Assembly (NCBI GenBank): GCA_019925095.2
Contig: CM034407.1
Coordinates: forward strand, 17,056,710 to 17,120,709
Source of the DNA: Dendrolimus kikuchii
Taxonomy: Eukaryota; Arthropoda; Insecta; Lepidoptera; Lasiocampidae
Reading direction: 5' to 3'
DNA length: 64,000 nt
Made by a program: the position numbers and the translations under genes. Below are positions 22,480-33,237 of this stretch, in pieces (position 1 is the first letter of the stretch; each line of letters opens with the position of its first letter). The notes under the pieces are model-generated. The model did not search any database. It was not told the origin of the DNA and was given only the letters and a program-made list of their open reading frames with translations.

Positions 22480-22680
22480 ATTATGGCATACGTAGGCCTC
22501 CCTAAGTCGTTGTCTCATCCCGGTCCTCCGCCTTCTCGTCCAGTGCCTACCGGCGACCTTGCGCGGGGCGTCAGTCCATCGGGTTGGAGGGCGTCCGACG
22601 CTATGTTTGCCGGGACGCTGTCTCCACTCCAGGACTTTTGTACTCCATCGGTCATCGGCTCTGCGACAGAGATATGTTGC
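22480..22680 (-). mobile_element. RTE-like LINE C-terminal fragment
   Basis: The minus strand reads KVLEWRQRPGKHSVGRPPTR then WTDA, with downstream LREAYV, the VLEWRP..GRPPTRWTDD pattern common at the C-terminus of lepidopteran RTE-type LINEs. Frame is broken. Confidence 0.65.
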
Positions 22681-22694
22681 AGCATAAAATTTTA

Positions 22695-22780
22695 AAAAGT
22701 GTGTAAGAATTAGCCTGAATGGCGCTCTGTTGTTCGTGCCTACCCCACAAGGGAACTGGCGTGAAGTTATGTATGTATGT
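22695..22780 (+). mobile_element. Family B copy J
   Basis: 86-bp fragment, flanked by ataaaatttta (22684-22694) and ataaaatgtta (22781-22791), a duplication with one mismatch. Confidence 0.82.
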
Positions 22781-22914
22781 ATAAAATGTTAGTACTTCAT
22801 GACATTATTATAACTTTAATAATATTTTTCTTTCCTTTTATTGTGTCATTGTCTTATTGAGTATGCACTGTTTGATACAACTCCATTAATTCTACAAAAG
22901 TAATTCTTTAACAT

Positions 22915-23235
22915 ACTTCTGTATAAAACTTATAAAAAAAAGAACTTGAGATATAAATAGAATAAGAAATATAAAGAAAAACCATTTTTAGCAAGACGTG
23001 TTTCTGGGGAGTTTCTTGCCGCTCAGCAATAACACGTTGCGAAGCGGTGTACATAGAATAGGAAGTAAAATTAAATTTTAAATTATATGTATGACCTTCA
23101 AAAAGTGGCACTAAATGGCACTCTGTTGTTCGTGCCTACCCCTCAAGGGAACTGGCGTGAAGTTATGTATGTATGTATGTATGTACCTTCAAAAAGTGTT
23201 CTCCATTGGAACTTAATTTGAATAAAAACTTTTAA
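22915..23235 (-). repeat. Lepidopteran-type dispersed repeat, interrupted by family B
   Basis: gtttcttgccgctcagcaat...gcgaagcggtgtacatagaa is the reverse complement of a repeat at 25383-25550 (+) and, shorter, 46070-46115 (+). The right end is taattt(g)aataaaaactttt. Confidence 0.65.
23108..23184 (+). mobile_element. Family B copy K
   Basis: 77-bp fragment with a perfect 14-bp duplication accttcaaaaagtg at 23094-23107 and 23185-23198. Confidence 0.9.
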
Positions 23236-23595
23236 ATTTGAATTTTGACTTCAACCTGCTAATTTCGCGAGCTAAGTCGGTTACCTTGATTCTCTTACGC
23301 ATATACTTATTTCTAATTTTATTCATAGGAGAAACGCCCAACATAGCTCGCTCCATAGCCCGTTGAGCGACTTGAAATTTGTAGACTAATCCTACCGTCA
23401 ATGTCCACGTCTCGGCCCCGTAAGTCAGGACGGGGAGGACGTACTGCTCGAAGACTTTCGTCTGCAGGCATTGCGGGATGGTCGACGAAAATACTTGACG
23501 AAGCTTACCGAAGACTGCCCAGCACAACTGAATCCTCCTATTGGTTTCCCCCTTGAAGTTGTGCTTGCCTGTTTGTATTGTATGTCCAAGGCATG
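23236..23595 (-). mobile_element. LINE reverse transcriptase C-terminal fragment
   Basis: The minus strand reads RQVFSSTIPQCLQTKVFEQ, then YVLPVLTYGAETWTLT, then VAQRAMERAMLGVSPMNKIR and KRIKVTDLAREISRLK. This is the thumb/post-RT region (VLTYGAETWTLT...QRAMERAMLGVS) of RTE-type endonuclease/reverse transcriptase polyproteins. It lacks the catalytic palm (no FADD) and both ends. Confidence 0.85.
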
Positions 23596-23624
23596 ATTAT
23601 GATACATACATCATTAAACTTTTA

Positions 23625-23782
23625 TCTATATAAATATTTCTTATAAAAATGTATTACACGCATAACTTGAGAACGACTTTACTGATTTTGATGAAATTGA
23701 ACCAGTAGGTGGCACTGCGATCGGATCCTAGTGTTTTATTTTTTTAGGGCAGGACAACGACTGCCGGGACCTCTAGTTAGAA
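23625..23782 (+). mobile_element. Helitron-like fragment
   Basis: tatataaatatttcttataa start and gactgccgggacctctag end, with the aaccagtaggtggcactgcgat core shared with 39.3-39.8 kb. Confidence 0.6.
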
Positions 23783-23784
23783 TA

Positions 23785-24904
23785 TAAATATAACGTACAT
23801 ATAGTTTTGGCTCCAAAAAAGAGATGGCACCAGCGAAATATAAATTAAAAGTTACGCAGGTAGTCTCATGAAAAGCATAAGTTAAGGTACTAAATGAACA
23901 TGTGCCGAGTTGCTTAGATTGCGATCATGTTAGGAAGCAAAATGACTTTGAGAACTGTGAGGGTAGTATCTATTAGATTACATGTCAATTTGAGCCGACT
24001 TAGATCAAGAGTCAAATTTCTCGAAGGTTCGGGTATTAGCCAGGCCATCCGTTTATACAAGATATCGGGTGAGTGGCATTCCGAAGTTATTGAGGGTCGC
24101 AACAGTTGATAAATTATGCATAGCTTAATCTACATAATATATTGTGTAAATTGATTTTTCAACTCATTGGCTCAAGAAATACATTTACGAAGCCTGTGCC
24201 TATACATTGTTTGAATGATCAAAATTACGCACAGTACAACAGAGCGTGCGCTAAAATTGGTACTTAGATGTAAAAAAATATAAGAATTCGACCAAGGACT
24301 TTCATATTATGAGAATAAATAAACTTAATAATCGAACCTCCTTGGAAGCTCTATTGATCAATAAATGTGTCTCGCTTTAATAAGAGAACATGATACGGAA
24401 TGTAGTTCTAATTTCCACCACGCGCACGTGGCGCCATTTACAAATGCGCGCCATTTTCATGTTGAAAACGTCAAAAAATGTTGTGACTTTCCGACTGTTA
24501 TTTATGTTTATTTCATTACCTATTGTACTATTTTCTCGCAAACAAAAGTGAAATAATCTTACCAGCTCAGGTATAAAGTCCTTTCGTATTTGTAATATTA
24601 TTATAGATAAACCATATAAAGGCGTGAACATTGTGAGATCTTCCTGGATTGATTTTCTTTAGCATAACAATGCGCACCAAATCCCCACTTTCATGCATTA
24701 GTCGCTCCAAAATACACTTACATCCATTAGTACAAAGCTACATACGTGCTTACGGGAAATGTGTAATTGTGTTACCAGATTCAAGCATCTTTGTTTAGAA
24801 GTTTGTATTTTTTTAACGTATAACCTTTATTTTAAATAATGCTTAAACTCGTTTGGAAGAAGTATAATAATACATGGTTATAGTTTTCAATACCGTGATA
24901 TTAC
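23785..24904. other. Unassigned sequence
   Basis: Several 60-84-codon ORFs without recognisable domains. Nothing shared with other parts noticed. Confidence 0.35.
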
Positions 24905-25197
24905 AAGCTTTTATTTAACTTGCAATGGTTGTACCTATGTATGTATGTAAGTTCGGGTGGAATCTTGCAAGTTAAATTTGACCAACTTCCCAGTTTCCCA
25001 TTGAGCTGAAATTTTGCACGCATATGTATATCGCATGACAATGCAATAATATGGTACCATGGAGCTGATCTGATGATGAAGTCAGAAGGTGGCCATAGGA
25101 ACTCGTTTTACTTGTCTTGGCTAGCACTCTGCTGCTATATGATATCCAGGATCTCAAAAACTTGTATTTAAAAACCTTTTTAAAAAAGCTTATTTCT
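24905..25197 (+). mobile_element. MITE-like repeat (partner at 31886-32217)
   Basis: caagcttttatttaacttgc to ccttttt...aaaaagctt; the ends aagctttta/taaaaagctt are short inverted repeats. The second copy is the insertion target of the BEL/Pao element. Confidence 0.7.
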
Positions 25198-25382
25198 TAT
25201 CGCTTGTTTTTTTAATATTATGCATAATTTTTACCCTCTTATTCGTAATAGTTATTCGAAGTTTATAAGTACGTTAAAAAAGGATTAAATTAGGGTTTTA
25301 ATCATCGCATACTAAATATGATTAAAGTATAAACCACTAAAACTTTAGAGCGATGTTTGGTTAATAAAATACTTTTAAATTG
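25198..25382. other. Unassigned AT-rich spacer
   Basis: Nothing recognised. Confidence 0.35.
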
Positions 25383-25552
25383 AAAAGTTTTTATTCAAAA
25401 TGAGTTACACTATAGAACATTTTTGAAAGGTTATACATGTAAGTTAAAATTTAAATCTACTTCTTATTCTATGTACACCGTTTCGCTGTTGTGTTATCGC
25501 TGTTTAAAGGAGAAGAAGCGGCATAAACTCTCCAGCAACAAGTCTAGGTGAA
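25383..25552 (+). repeat. Lepidopteran-type dispersed repeat
   Basis: Plus-strand relative of the repeat at 22.9-23.2 kb: tttttattcaaaatgag ... ccgtttcgctgttgtg ... gagaagaagcggcataaact. Confidence 0.65.
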
Positions 25553-25579
25553 AAAACTTTTTTCAACATAATAATTTAT

Positions 25580-26031
25580 AATATTTTCTTAAGTTTTCGC
25601 GACTAGTATACATAATAAAACTATGTTTTAAAATTTATAACGTAGTTTTATTTTATATTAAAATGGGTGGGAGGAAAATTTTTAATATATACTAATATTA
25701 TAAAGAGGTAAAGTTTGTGACGTTGTAGGGGGTAATCTCCGAATCTACTAAACCGATATTAAAAATTATTTTACTGTTCGAAAGCTACGTTAACAGGGAG
25801 TGTCATATATAGCATGACGCTATATATCACGGGAGCGGAACAGAGCGAAGGTGAAACCGCGCCGGGCCGCTAGTATTATATAAAATTATTAGAGTTAGGC
25901 ATGTTTGCTGAAGCCACAACAAGATCTTTGTCTTCCGTGATCACGGCTACTGAAAAGTGGCCGAAACGTCGGCATAATAAAAATCAAATAAATTACCGCG
26001 CTTCAAACCGTTAAAGCGTAGTTTTATTATA
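25580..26031. mobile_element. Foldback FB1 copy, interrupted by a Helitron-like element
   Basis: Left arm cttaagttttcgcgactagt; right arm gataacgg-type stem gtggccgaaacgtcgg and aattaccgcgcttcaaaccg. The middle is replaced by the Helitron-like insert at 25692-25873. Confidence 0.7.
25692..25873 (+). mobile_element. Helitron-like element
   Basis: Begins tatactaatattataaagag, contains gggggtaatctccgaatctac, ends cgcgccgggccgctag followed by ta: the classic lepidopteran non-autonomous Helitron layout (5' TATACTAATATTATAAAG, 3' CTAG). Confidence 0.8.
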
Positions 26032-26224
26032 ATTATTTATATATTATCTCAGGCTTTTTTTTGAAAAATATAAGGGATAGAGTTTTTCTTTCAAACAATG
26101 AATGGAGTTGTAACAAATAAAATATATGGTTTTTTATCTTTCAATCAAAGAAAGAACATTTCAAAGACATTTTTCTTTCTTTCAATTATCTTGGTAGAGT
26201 TAGAATCTTTATCTCGATTAGAAT

Positions 26225-26715
26225 TCTTTCGGCCGGCTTGATCGGTGTGATACCACACTCTCATAGAATATCGGCATCAAACGCTTATCCTTGAACTAAT
26301 CGTGTTTCGTGCAACGAGTAAGAGTTCCAATGGCCTACTTCCCCCTCCCTTTATCCAACTTTCCCTATCCCATCCCCCTATTCCAATCCCATATCCCATA
26401 CCTCCTATCCTATTCCCCATGTCTGATCCCTTCTACTCATGTCTCTATCCCCCTCGGGCCTCCTAGTGTAAGGTAACGGACAGTATACCAGCCACGCTTC
26501 TTCAAGGCGTCTTGGCAGAATTGACACTTCGATTATCTCGATGTGTAGGTTTCATCGTGATGTTTTCCTTCACCGTTGTTAGCACGTGCTAATTGTAACA
26601 ATATACACATTAGGTCAGAAAACTGCCAAAGTGGTGCATGCGTTCCGGCCACGATTCGAACCTGCGCCCTTGGAGTTTGGGACGCGTGCGCTAGCCATTA
26701 CGCTGCCACGACATG
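26225..26715 (-). repeat. tRNA-derived SINE or SINE/LINE composite
   Basis: On the minus strand the right end reads cagcgtaatggctagcgc (A-box-like) and ggttcgaatcgtgg (B-box-like), about 30 nt apart as in pol III promoters. The body carries ccttcaccgttgttagcacg and a C/T-rich tract (26340-26450). The pattern fits a lepidopteran tRNA-derived SINE. Confidence 0.62.
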
Positions 26716-27208
26716 TGACAGAAATCATACTCGACAATAAATATTTTTCTTTCTTTCTTTTGATTTGTCAAAGCCTACAGCTGGCAACCCTACGCACATC
26801 GCTAAGTCAATGTTCGAATATGTCCCCCACAGACTCACGTAACAGGTTAATGTTCCACTAAAGCGTTATTATATTGTGCTAAGTAATATATTGAAAACGC
26901 TTCAAGACGTGTTCCTTGAAATATATTAAGTGCTAGAATATTCCTACATTACTTTACCTTCAAGTTAATATAGAAACGAAATTAACATTCGGCTTTTATC
27001 TTAATTACTACACGACGAAGATAATTAGCGAGTATATGATGTGAATAAACTACAGATTAGATTAATAAGTATATAGTGATGATTGTCGCAGGAATTTTTG
27101 ACGACGGAGCAGACAAATCCTAGAATAAAGATCGCGTCTTAGTAACGTAGTGTAGAACGCCCTCCAGCCCAGTGGAGCAACAATTTGGAGAAGGATGGTA
27201 GGAGCTGG
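26716..27208. other. Unassigned AT-rich sequence
   Basis: Nothing recognised. Confidence 0.35.
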
Positions 27209-27209
27209 A

Positions 27210-27529
27210 TTTTTTATTTTTTTTATTGCGTGAGTTCAGCAGACAGGCAGACGGCCCACTTGATGGAAAGCGGTTAACATCGCCTATGGACATTTGCAAC
27301 ACCAAAGGTGCTACAAATGCGCTGCTGCTCTCTTAAGGGAGACTGGAACCTGGTCACTAATGCCGGAACACAACACAAGGTTGTTATGGCGGCATACTCT
27401 AGACCACGGGTGGTATCCATCCAATCGGGCAAATGCCCTACCACCTGGCTGTGGGTTGTTTAGTCGCCCCTTACGACAGGCCGCCCGACCGCAAGAAAAA
27501 TGTGTTCTTTCTCCGTTCCTGCACGGATA
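27210..27529 (-). repeat. Family A copy 9 (second subfamily)
   Basis: Full-length minus-strand copy. It carries the second set of diagnostic bases: gcgactaaacaac equivalent, agagtatg ccgcc equivalent, cttgtgttgtgtt and ctgaactc. Confidence 0.86.
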
Positions 27530-27950
27530 AAATGACGATGGTGGATGATGACGAGATCCCGTGACGTCCCGTAAAAGCGCTATAAATGGGTCGGTGGTTT
27601 AGGTTTAATGAGTACTTCGTCGGCCGTTTCTCAGGACAGCTTCGTTTTAGAAGCGAATGTGGTGAACCGGTCGCTGAGAGTTCCACACATCCTCGATGCA
27701 GGCCTTTTGCCTGCATTTTGGCCCTTCCCCCGAAGGACCCGAGCATAGTATCCAAAGACATTCCTCCTGCGTTATCAAAAAAAAGGAGCTGGATGAGGAA
27801 AGTAGAGGACTCTTCCTACGAGGACGTGACATCGCAGGAGAACGTAGCCGAAAGATTCAGAGGAAGATGAATGAGCAGAAACCCATCGCAGATGACGAAT
27901 AGGGGATCTGAAACGCCACTACGCTCAATTCATCCCATTGATATAGTGGA
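27530..27950. other. Unassigned, probably LINE-derived
   Basis: Moderately GC-rich with broken open frames. It sits directly upstream of a LINE 3' end (resumed at 28233), so it may be part of that LINE, but no domain is recognisable. Confidence 0.35.
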
Positions 27951-28220
27951 CTATATCAACGGGACAATGACTAAACAGATATACAATGCAAAAGTGGATG
28001 GATGCAGAAGTCGTGGAAGGCCACGACACACTTTCCATGATCAAATTGATCGTGTACTAGCAGAAGGTGATGTCAGAAGCCTTAAGAACCAACGAGCGTG
28101 CATCACAAGAGTTATGAATGTCAAAGAAGCAAGTGAGGTGTGTAAGAATGGGCCTAAATGGCGCTCTGTTGTTCGTGCCTACCCCGCAAGGGAACTGGCG
28201 TGAAGTTATGTATGTATGTA
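27951..28220 (+). mobile_element. Family B copy L
   Basis: 270-bp insertion with a perfect 12-bp duplication tgatatagtgga at 27939-27950 and 28221-28232. The first 14 bases (ctatatcaacggga) are not family B; they partly mirror the target and look like filler formed during integration. Confidence 0.9.
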
Positions 28221-28232
28221 TGATATAGTGGA

Positions 28233-28342
28233 ACCGAGGGTGGTCGATGGAGACCCCCAGCAAGCCACACCAATAGCCACGGGATGCCCTTATAGTGGGA
28301 GGCCCGAGCCCAGCAGTGGGACGTTTATGGGCTGTTATTTTT
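28233..28342 (+). mobile_element. RTE-like LINE 3' end
   Basis: Ends gcccagcagtgggacgttta then tgggctg, the characteristic 3' terminus of abundant lepidopteran RTE LINEs. A minus-strand relative lies at 40.85 kb. Confidence 0.68.
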
Positions 28343-28440
28343 ATAAAATTTATGATTCACTAGGTTTTAATCAGACATAAAATGCAATACTTGTTATTAA
28401 AAATAGAATTTTCCCAACACCTAATAAACAGCTGAATAAA

Positions 28441-28930
28441 AAATCGAAATGTGTGCTGGGACACATAGTAGAAGTGAAACTTCAACGGATAAGTGGAAAA
28501 ACGAATCGCAACAAAGCTTTAACTTGAAGTTTTACGGGCAGGTTTTCAAATTGGACAAGTACATTAACAATCTGCCCGTAAAACTTTGTTGCGATTCGTT
28601 TTTCCACTTGTCCGTTGAAGTTTCACTTCTGCTATGCGTCCCAGCACACATTTCGATTTTTCGCAGGTTTACTGCAAATTATGATTTGGTTAGGTTAGGT
28701 ACATTTTAATTAATGCATTTTTTATTTAATCATATTTTATTTTATCAAACAAAAAAAACTGAATTCGGTCCGGAACCAATAAAAACATCGATAGTCTACT
28801 CTAACATTACGCCGCCTCTCACCATGTCTAGTCTCAATTTATGTCGCTCTTCCACGCGACCGTAACGCTTTTTCGTGACAGAAAAATCCTAAGACAGTTT
28901 ATATTATAGAAGTTTCACTTCAAAAATCAA
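28441..28930 (+). repeat. Dispersed repeat R28, uninterrupted copy with internal hairpin
   Basis: Partner of 21296-21925 in opposite orientation. The first ~220 bp (28441-28660) form an imperfect palindrome (gaaatgtgtgctgggacaca ... cgtcccagcacacatttc). It contains ggttaggttagg near 28688, the site occupied by family A in the other copy. Confidence 0.72.
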
Positions 28931-29774
28931 AATATGATGAATAACTAACTATGATAACCTTATTCGTTACTCTGGCATTCTGAGCCATAAAAAATACAAA
29001 AAAAGATTAACGAGTCGAATCTACGCTCTGGTTAAGTTTATAAAAACCTTATTTTAATTAAGAAAACGCTTCAGACATTCGTAATAAACCGTCAATTCTC
29101 ATTACCGGGAAGTATTTAAAAAAGTCGCGCAAGTAAACAACGAAACAGGGTTTGGACTTTGAATTATGAAGGGAAAGGCCTAATTAAGCTTAATTTACGT
29201 TGGAAATCCTTTCACCAAGTCACAAATAGAAGGGGCACGGCTAAACGCTTAATTAAAGAGATTGCTAAACGGGGGTAAGTGTTAAAATGTTAAAAAAATA
29301 ATTAATTATTTTTGGGATACCTGATGGGAACGAAGTTTCGAAGACCATCACAGGCCATCGCATGCCATGAGAGACCATTGGTGACTATAGAAGAAATTGA
29401 ATAAAGGCAAAACAGCGTATATTACGCTAATAGATATTATTTCAATGCATTAATATTCGAAATTGTATAATAATGTACAGTGGTCAGCATTTTTCTTTCG
29501 CTAATACTTTTTTGCGTCTAGCCCCCATCCACCGAGTAATGTGCAATAAGGAACTTCGTTCCAAAAAAAGACACAAAAGCAGAGCTTGATTTTTAACTGC
29601 GTCTAGGGAGCCTATAGTAAACAGTTTAGGAGGATCAATTAGTGAAACTGACACGTGTCTAGAAATACTGGTAGTTGTATAGCAGAGCACAGAGCACCAC
29701 TTTATTTTTATACATACGTGTCATGTTCGTAATACGAATTTGCGAAAGCTGCTGCTTTAGGCCTGTCGAATTTC
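28931..29774. other. Unassigned AT-rich sequence
   Basis: Nothing recognised. Confidence 0.35.
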
Positions 29775-30145
29775 GGTCACTGGTCGCCCAGTGGCCTAAA
29801 TTAAACCATAATTAATTTATATATATTAATTATAAGTTTGAACATTATTAAGATTCTATTGTCAAAAACTATACTTCTATAATCACAGATTTCATCAAGG
29901 CTACACTGTTAATTTGACTTTAACAATAAACAAAAGATTATATATGCGTGTGTGTCAAATACATGATAGTGTGTGTAATGTTTTTTTTTTATTGATTTAA
30001 TGTATGTTATATGCATTTTTTTTAAATATTAGCATTCTTCACTTCTTCTCTATATAAACTATAAGTGTGCGAAATTTCATACTCTTCCGTCCGCGCAATT
30101 TTTGTATAAAGGGGTACAAAGTTTTTGCTTCACGAATTAATATAA
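29775..30145 (-). mobile_element. Helitron-like H1 copy 3
   Basis: Minus-strand copy: left end near cgaatttcggtcactggtcg, right end ggggtacaaagtttttgcttcacg. Confidence 0.68.
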
Positions 30146-30182
30146 TGATAATAAATGATGGTATGTCACTTGTTCCGTAGAA

Positions 30183-30520
30183 GATGGGACGGCCGCTTCT
30201 TTGGGACGTGATATTTGTAGACACTCTAGCCCCGTCACATCTTCCAATGACTGAGTTAGAGGCTGGCAACGCTGTTTCAAAAGCTGAAGCTCCCAAACGG
30301 CGCAAATATGGAACCTTAGGAAGGGGTTACATATTTGTGCCGTTTGGAGTTGAAACATTAGGGTCTGTGGGGTCCGTCGGCAAAGATTTTCTTCAAAGAG
30401 ATTTGCAAGAAATTCTTTGATGCCACCCGTGATCAGAAGCTGGCTCATATTTCGCCCAACAAATAAGGCAATGCAGCGAGCCTTCTGGGCACGCTCCCAT
30501 CTGGCAGCGATTTGTTACAC
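30183..30520 (+). pseudogene. Retroelement-type domain, best of three copies
   Basis: Reads GRPLLWDVIFVDTLAPSHLP then RRKYGTLGRGYIFVPFGVET, and after a frame shift and stop near 30418-30466 continues GNAASLLGTLPSGSDL. The order LVWD..CVDTLAPSHL - RRKY..L...Y.F.PFGVETLG - GDQRAG - GNAASLLGT matches a protein family that is multicopy in many invertebrate genomes and tied to retroelements (recollection). Decayed relatives occur at 10030-10390 (-) and 61450-61580 (-). The frame breaks make it a pseudogene. Molecular function is not known to me. Confidence 0.65.
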
Positions 30521-30524
30521 AGTC

Positions 30525-31250
30525 TATAATCGCTTGTACTTTATAACTTAGTTTATTTTAGATCGGGTTTTATAATTATATAAATGATCGGGTTGTTTAA
30601 TTCCTGCAACTACCCGTCATGAATTTATTTTTGTATTGGTGTAAAATAAAGAGTTATCTATCTAAGCAATATCGTTTTTTCTTATCGATTAAATATGATT
30701 GCATGTAACACGATCTCTCGGGTTCAACGTCCTAGACTGCGGTAAACTCTTGATTGAGATAAGGTGCCACCAGATCGATTGTTAATTAAATTGTCTGTGA
30801 AGTGTTAAATTAACTGCGGTAGGGGGAGATTTCAGTAGAAATATTTTCGCAGTATATTAAGGAGGGCTGTAAAACCTTTCTGCCTGTTTTTAGGGGTCTT
30901 TATGCATCTTGGTAAAAACATTGGCGGCGATGTCCACTTTCCATCAGGAGTTGACTGCTTCAGGCAACGAAAAAAATAACATTTCGCTAAAATCCTCTGA
31001 CTGCGCTATTATTAATTACCAATACAAAATCACCTAGCTCGTATCATATTGCTTACGCCATGGTGCTGCTTTGATAGGATTCTGCTAGTGTCGGCACAGT
31101 AAGCTGCGTCTGACATACTGACTTACTCGATTTATGCGAGAAATCCATAAATAGATACAATAACAAAGTTCCGAGAGTTTTCGATTGGAATTTGAAGAAT
31201 AATGTTTACTATGCAGTTTTGTTTAAGAAAATATGTATAATATCTATATA
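30525..31250. other. Unassigned sequence
   Basis: A gtaaaataaagag signal near 30644 may be a LINE tail. Nothing else recognised. Confidence 0.35.
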
Positions 31251-31253
31251 GGT

Positions 31254-31560
31254 AAGGAACGGAGAAAGAATACAATTTCCTGCGGACGGCCTGTCGTAAG
31301 AAGCGACAAAACCACCCACAGCCAGGTGGTAGGGCATTTGCCCGACTGGATGGCTACCACCCCTGGTCTAAAGTATGTCGCCATAACAACCTTGAGTTGT
31401 GGTCCGACACCAGTGACCAGGTTCCAGTCTCCCTTAAGAGAGCAGCAGCGCATTTGTAGCACCTTTGGTGTTGCAAATGTCCATAGGCGATGGTAATCGC
31501 TTTCCATCAAGTGGGCCGTCTGCCTGTCTGCTGATCTCCTGCAATAAAAAATAAAAAAAA
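31254..31560 (+). repeat. Family A copy 10
   Basis: Nearly full-length; the first ~8 bases of the usual 5' end are missing (starts aaggaacggag). It has the gcgacaaaac diagnostic variant. Confidence 0.85.
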
Positions 31561-31885
31561 TTGTCATTGTTCATAGTCGTTTTAATCAAAAACTACTGAC
31601 TGGGTCTACGAGTACACGGATGAAAATTTCACAGGATGGTGTAGTGTTTTTAACGCTATAAAGTTTTGTATTGAATTTGTAAATAAAACAATTGTACCAA
31701 GAAGACATCGACGTCAAGAGTTACAAAAAAAAATACTACAAAATTTGAAGTCGGTGCGAAGTAAAAAATAAAAATTGCATTATTTTCCGAATTTGTTTTT
31801 GTCTTTTTACGTTTTTATTGGCACTGATTTTAAGATGTTGTAGAATTTTTTTTTTGTTTTATGGTCTTGAAGTCGATTTCTTTTT
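31561..31885. other. Unassigned AT-rich spacer
   Basis: Nothing recognised. Confidence 0.35.
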
Positions 31886-32217
31886 ACAAGCTTTTATTTA
31901 ACTTGCAATGTATGTAAGTTCGGATGGAATCTTGCAAGTTAAATTTGACCAACTTCCCGGTTTCCGATTGAACTGAAATTTTGCACGCATATGTATATCG
32001 CGTGACAATGTAATAATATGGTACCATAGAGCTGATCTGGTGATGGAGTCGGAAGGTGGCCATAGGAACTCCTGTACTATACAAGATAGACCCGTCGTGT
32101 TTTTACTTGTTTTACTTGTCTTGGCTAGTACTCTGCTGCTACATTATATCCAGGATCTGAAAAGCTTGTATTTCAAAACCTTTTTAAAAAGCTTATTTAT
32201 TTACAAGAAAAGCAAAC
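31886..32217 (+). mobile_element. MITE-like repeat, copy 2, truncated by the BEL/Pao insertion
   Basis: Matches 24905-25197 from caagcttttatttaacttgc to tttttaaaaagctt. The BEL/Pao 5' LTR begins just beyond it. Confidence 0.72.
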
Positions 32218-32591
32218 TGTTCACGCCACCGCGTAACGAACGATGATTCCCCAAAAAAGTAATTTACCCCGCACTTCCGCGTCTCAACGATCAGTCTGAA
32301 TCGACCCGTCGTAAAGACATTCACGCATCGCGCGCGCATTTGAGATATCCACCCAATTGCAATACTAATCGGGTTCCAAGAGCTTGGTGATAAGTGGCAA
32401 GTGAATCTAGTTGTGAAGCGGGAGATATATAACAAGAGAACACGCACTGCTGCTCCTGTATCGCAGACGCTCCGGTTAATCAGCTCATATTATTACGGGT
32501 GAGTCCATTTATCTCCATTCCCTCTTACCCTTGCACCCTTGAAATCTGGCAATCGGCCAGATCATATGGTCTTTCGAACCGAATATTCCAA
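32218..32591 (+). repeat. 5' LTR (end inferred)
   Basis: Starts tgttcacgccaccgcg. The first 183 bp match the 3' LTR. Beyond that lies a TATA-like box (gatatataac near 32423) and then tggcgacc at about 32592, a plausible primer-binding site that would mark the LTR end. The start is firm; the end is inference. Confidence 0.7.
32423..32433 (+). promoter_or_regulatory. TATA-like box in the 5' LTR
   Basis: gatatataac, followed about 25-30 bp downstream by a likely start region. Location inside the LTR fits a retroelement promoter. Confidence 0.45.
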
Positions 32592-33149
32592 CTGGCGACC
32601 TATTTATACAGTCTGCAACAACCGTATTTTGCCATTTTATGGTTAATTCAAACCAAATTGTAAATTTTCGCATACCTAAAAAGTTAAATAAACAATCATT
32701 ATCAATCTGCCCATTTACCCGTTTTCTGCCCTTGTTTTTTCTTTTTTGTTTTCTTATAAACATATTACTTCTGCCCTTATATATTTGAATACCCATTCCA
32801 CATTCCTCAGATAATTACGCAAATTGCTACACGATAACTATTTTTTGGTACGTAGGTAGGTTAATATAACCTCGAGTACGTATTCTGTACTTTATTCAGC
32901 ACACCTATTCTCGAATACTTGCACTAAACGTGATATCGGATCGATATAATAATATTGAATATTATATTCGTTTCACTCGGTGTGGTTAGCTTGCCGTGCA
33001 ACTTTTATAGCTTATATATAGCTTCGTGTTTATTAAGACTCAGCGCACACGACAGTTTGATATATATTTTTTTTCCTAATCATTTTTATTTATTTCGTAT
33101 TTCTTACGTTTCTCTGGCTGCTTTCTTGCGTGTTCTTTATTAGCATTAG

Positions 33150-33197
33150 TAAAAAAAAAAAAAGAAAAAAAAAAAAAAAATTTTTTTTTTTTTTTTT
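33150..33197. repeat. A/T homopolymer inverted repeat in the BEL leader
   Basis: A13-G-A16 followed directly by T17: a self-complementary homopolymer block about 40 bp before the likely gag start. It lengthens the open frame artificially upstream of the true gag ATG. Confidence 0.9.
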
Positions 33198-33237
33198 CGT
33201 TTGCTTTTCCTTTTCTTATTGTGCACTTCTCATCGTC

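Noticed and set aside
33130..33237. Upstream gag start at 33130
   Set aside because: Translates the A/T homopolymers into poly-K/poly-F; the ATG at 33238 begins the Gag-like sequence.
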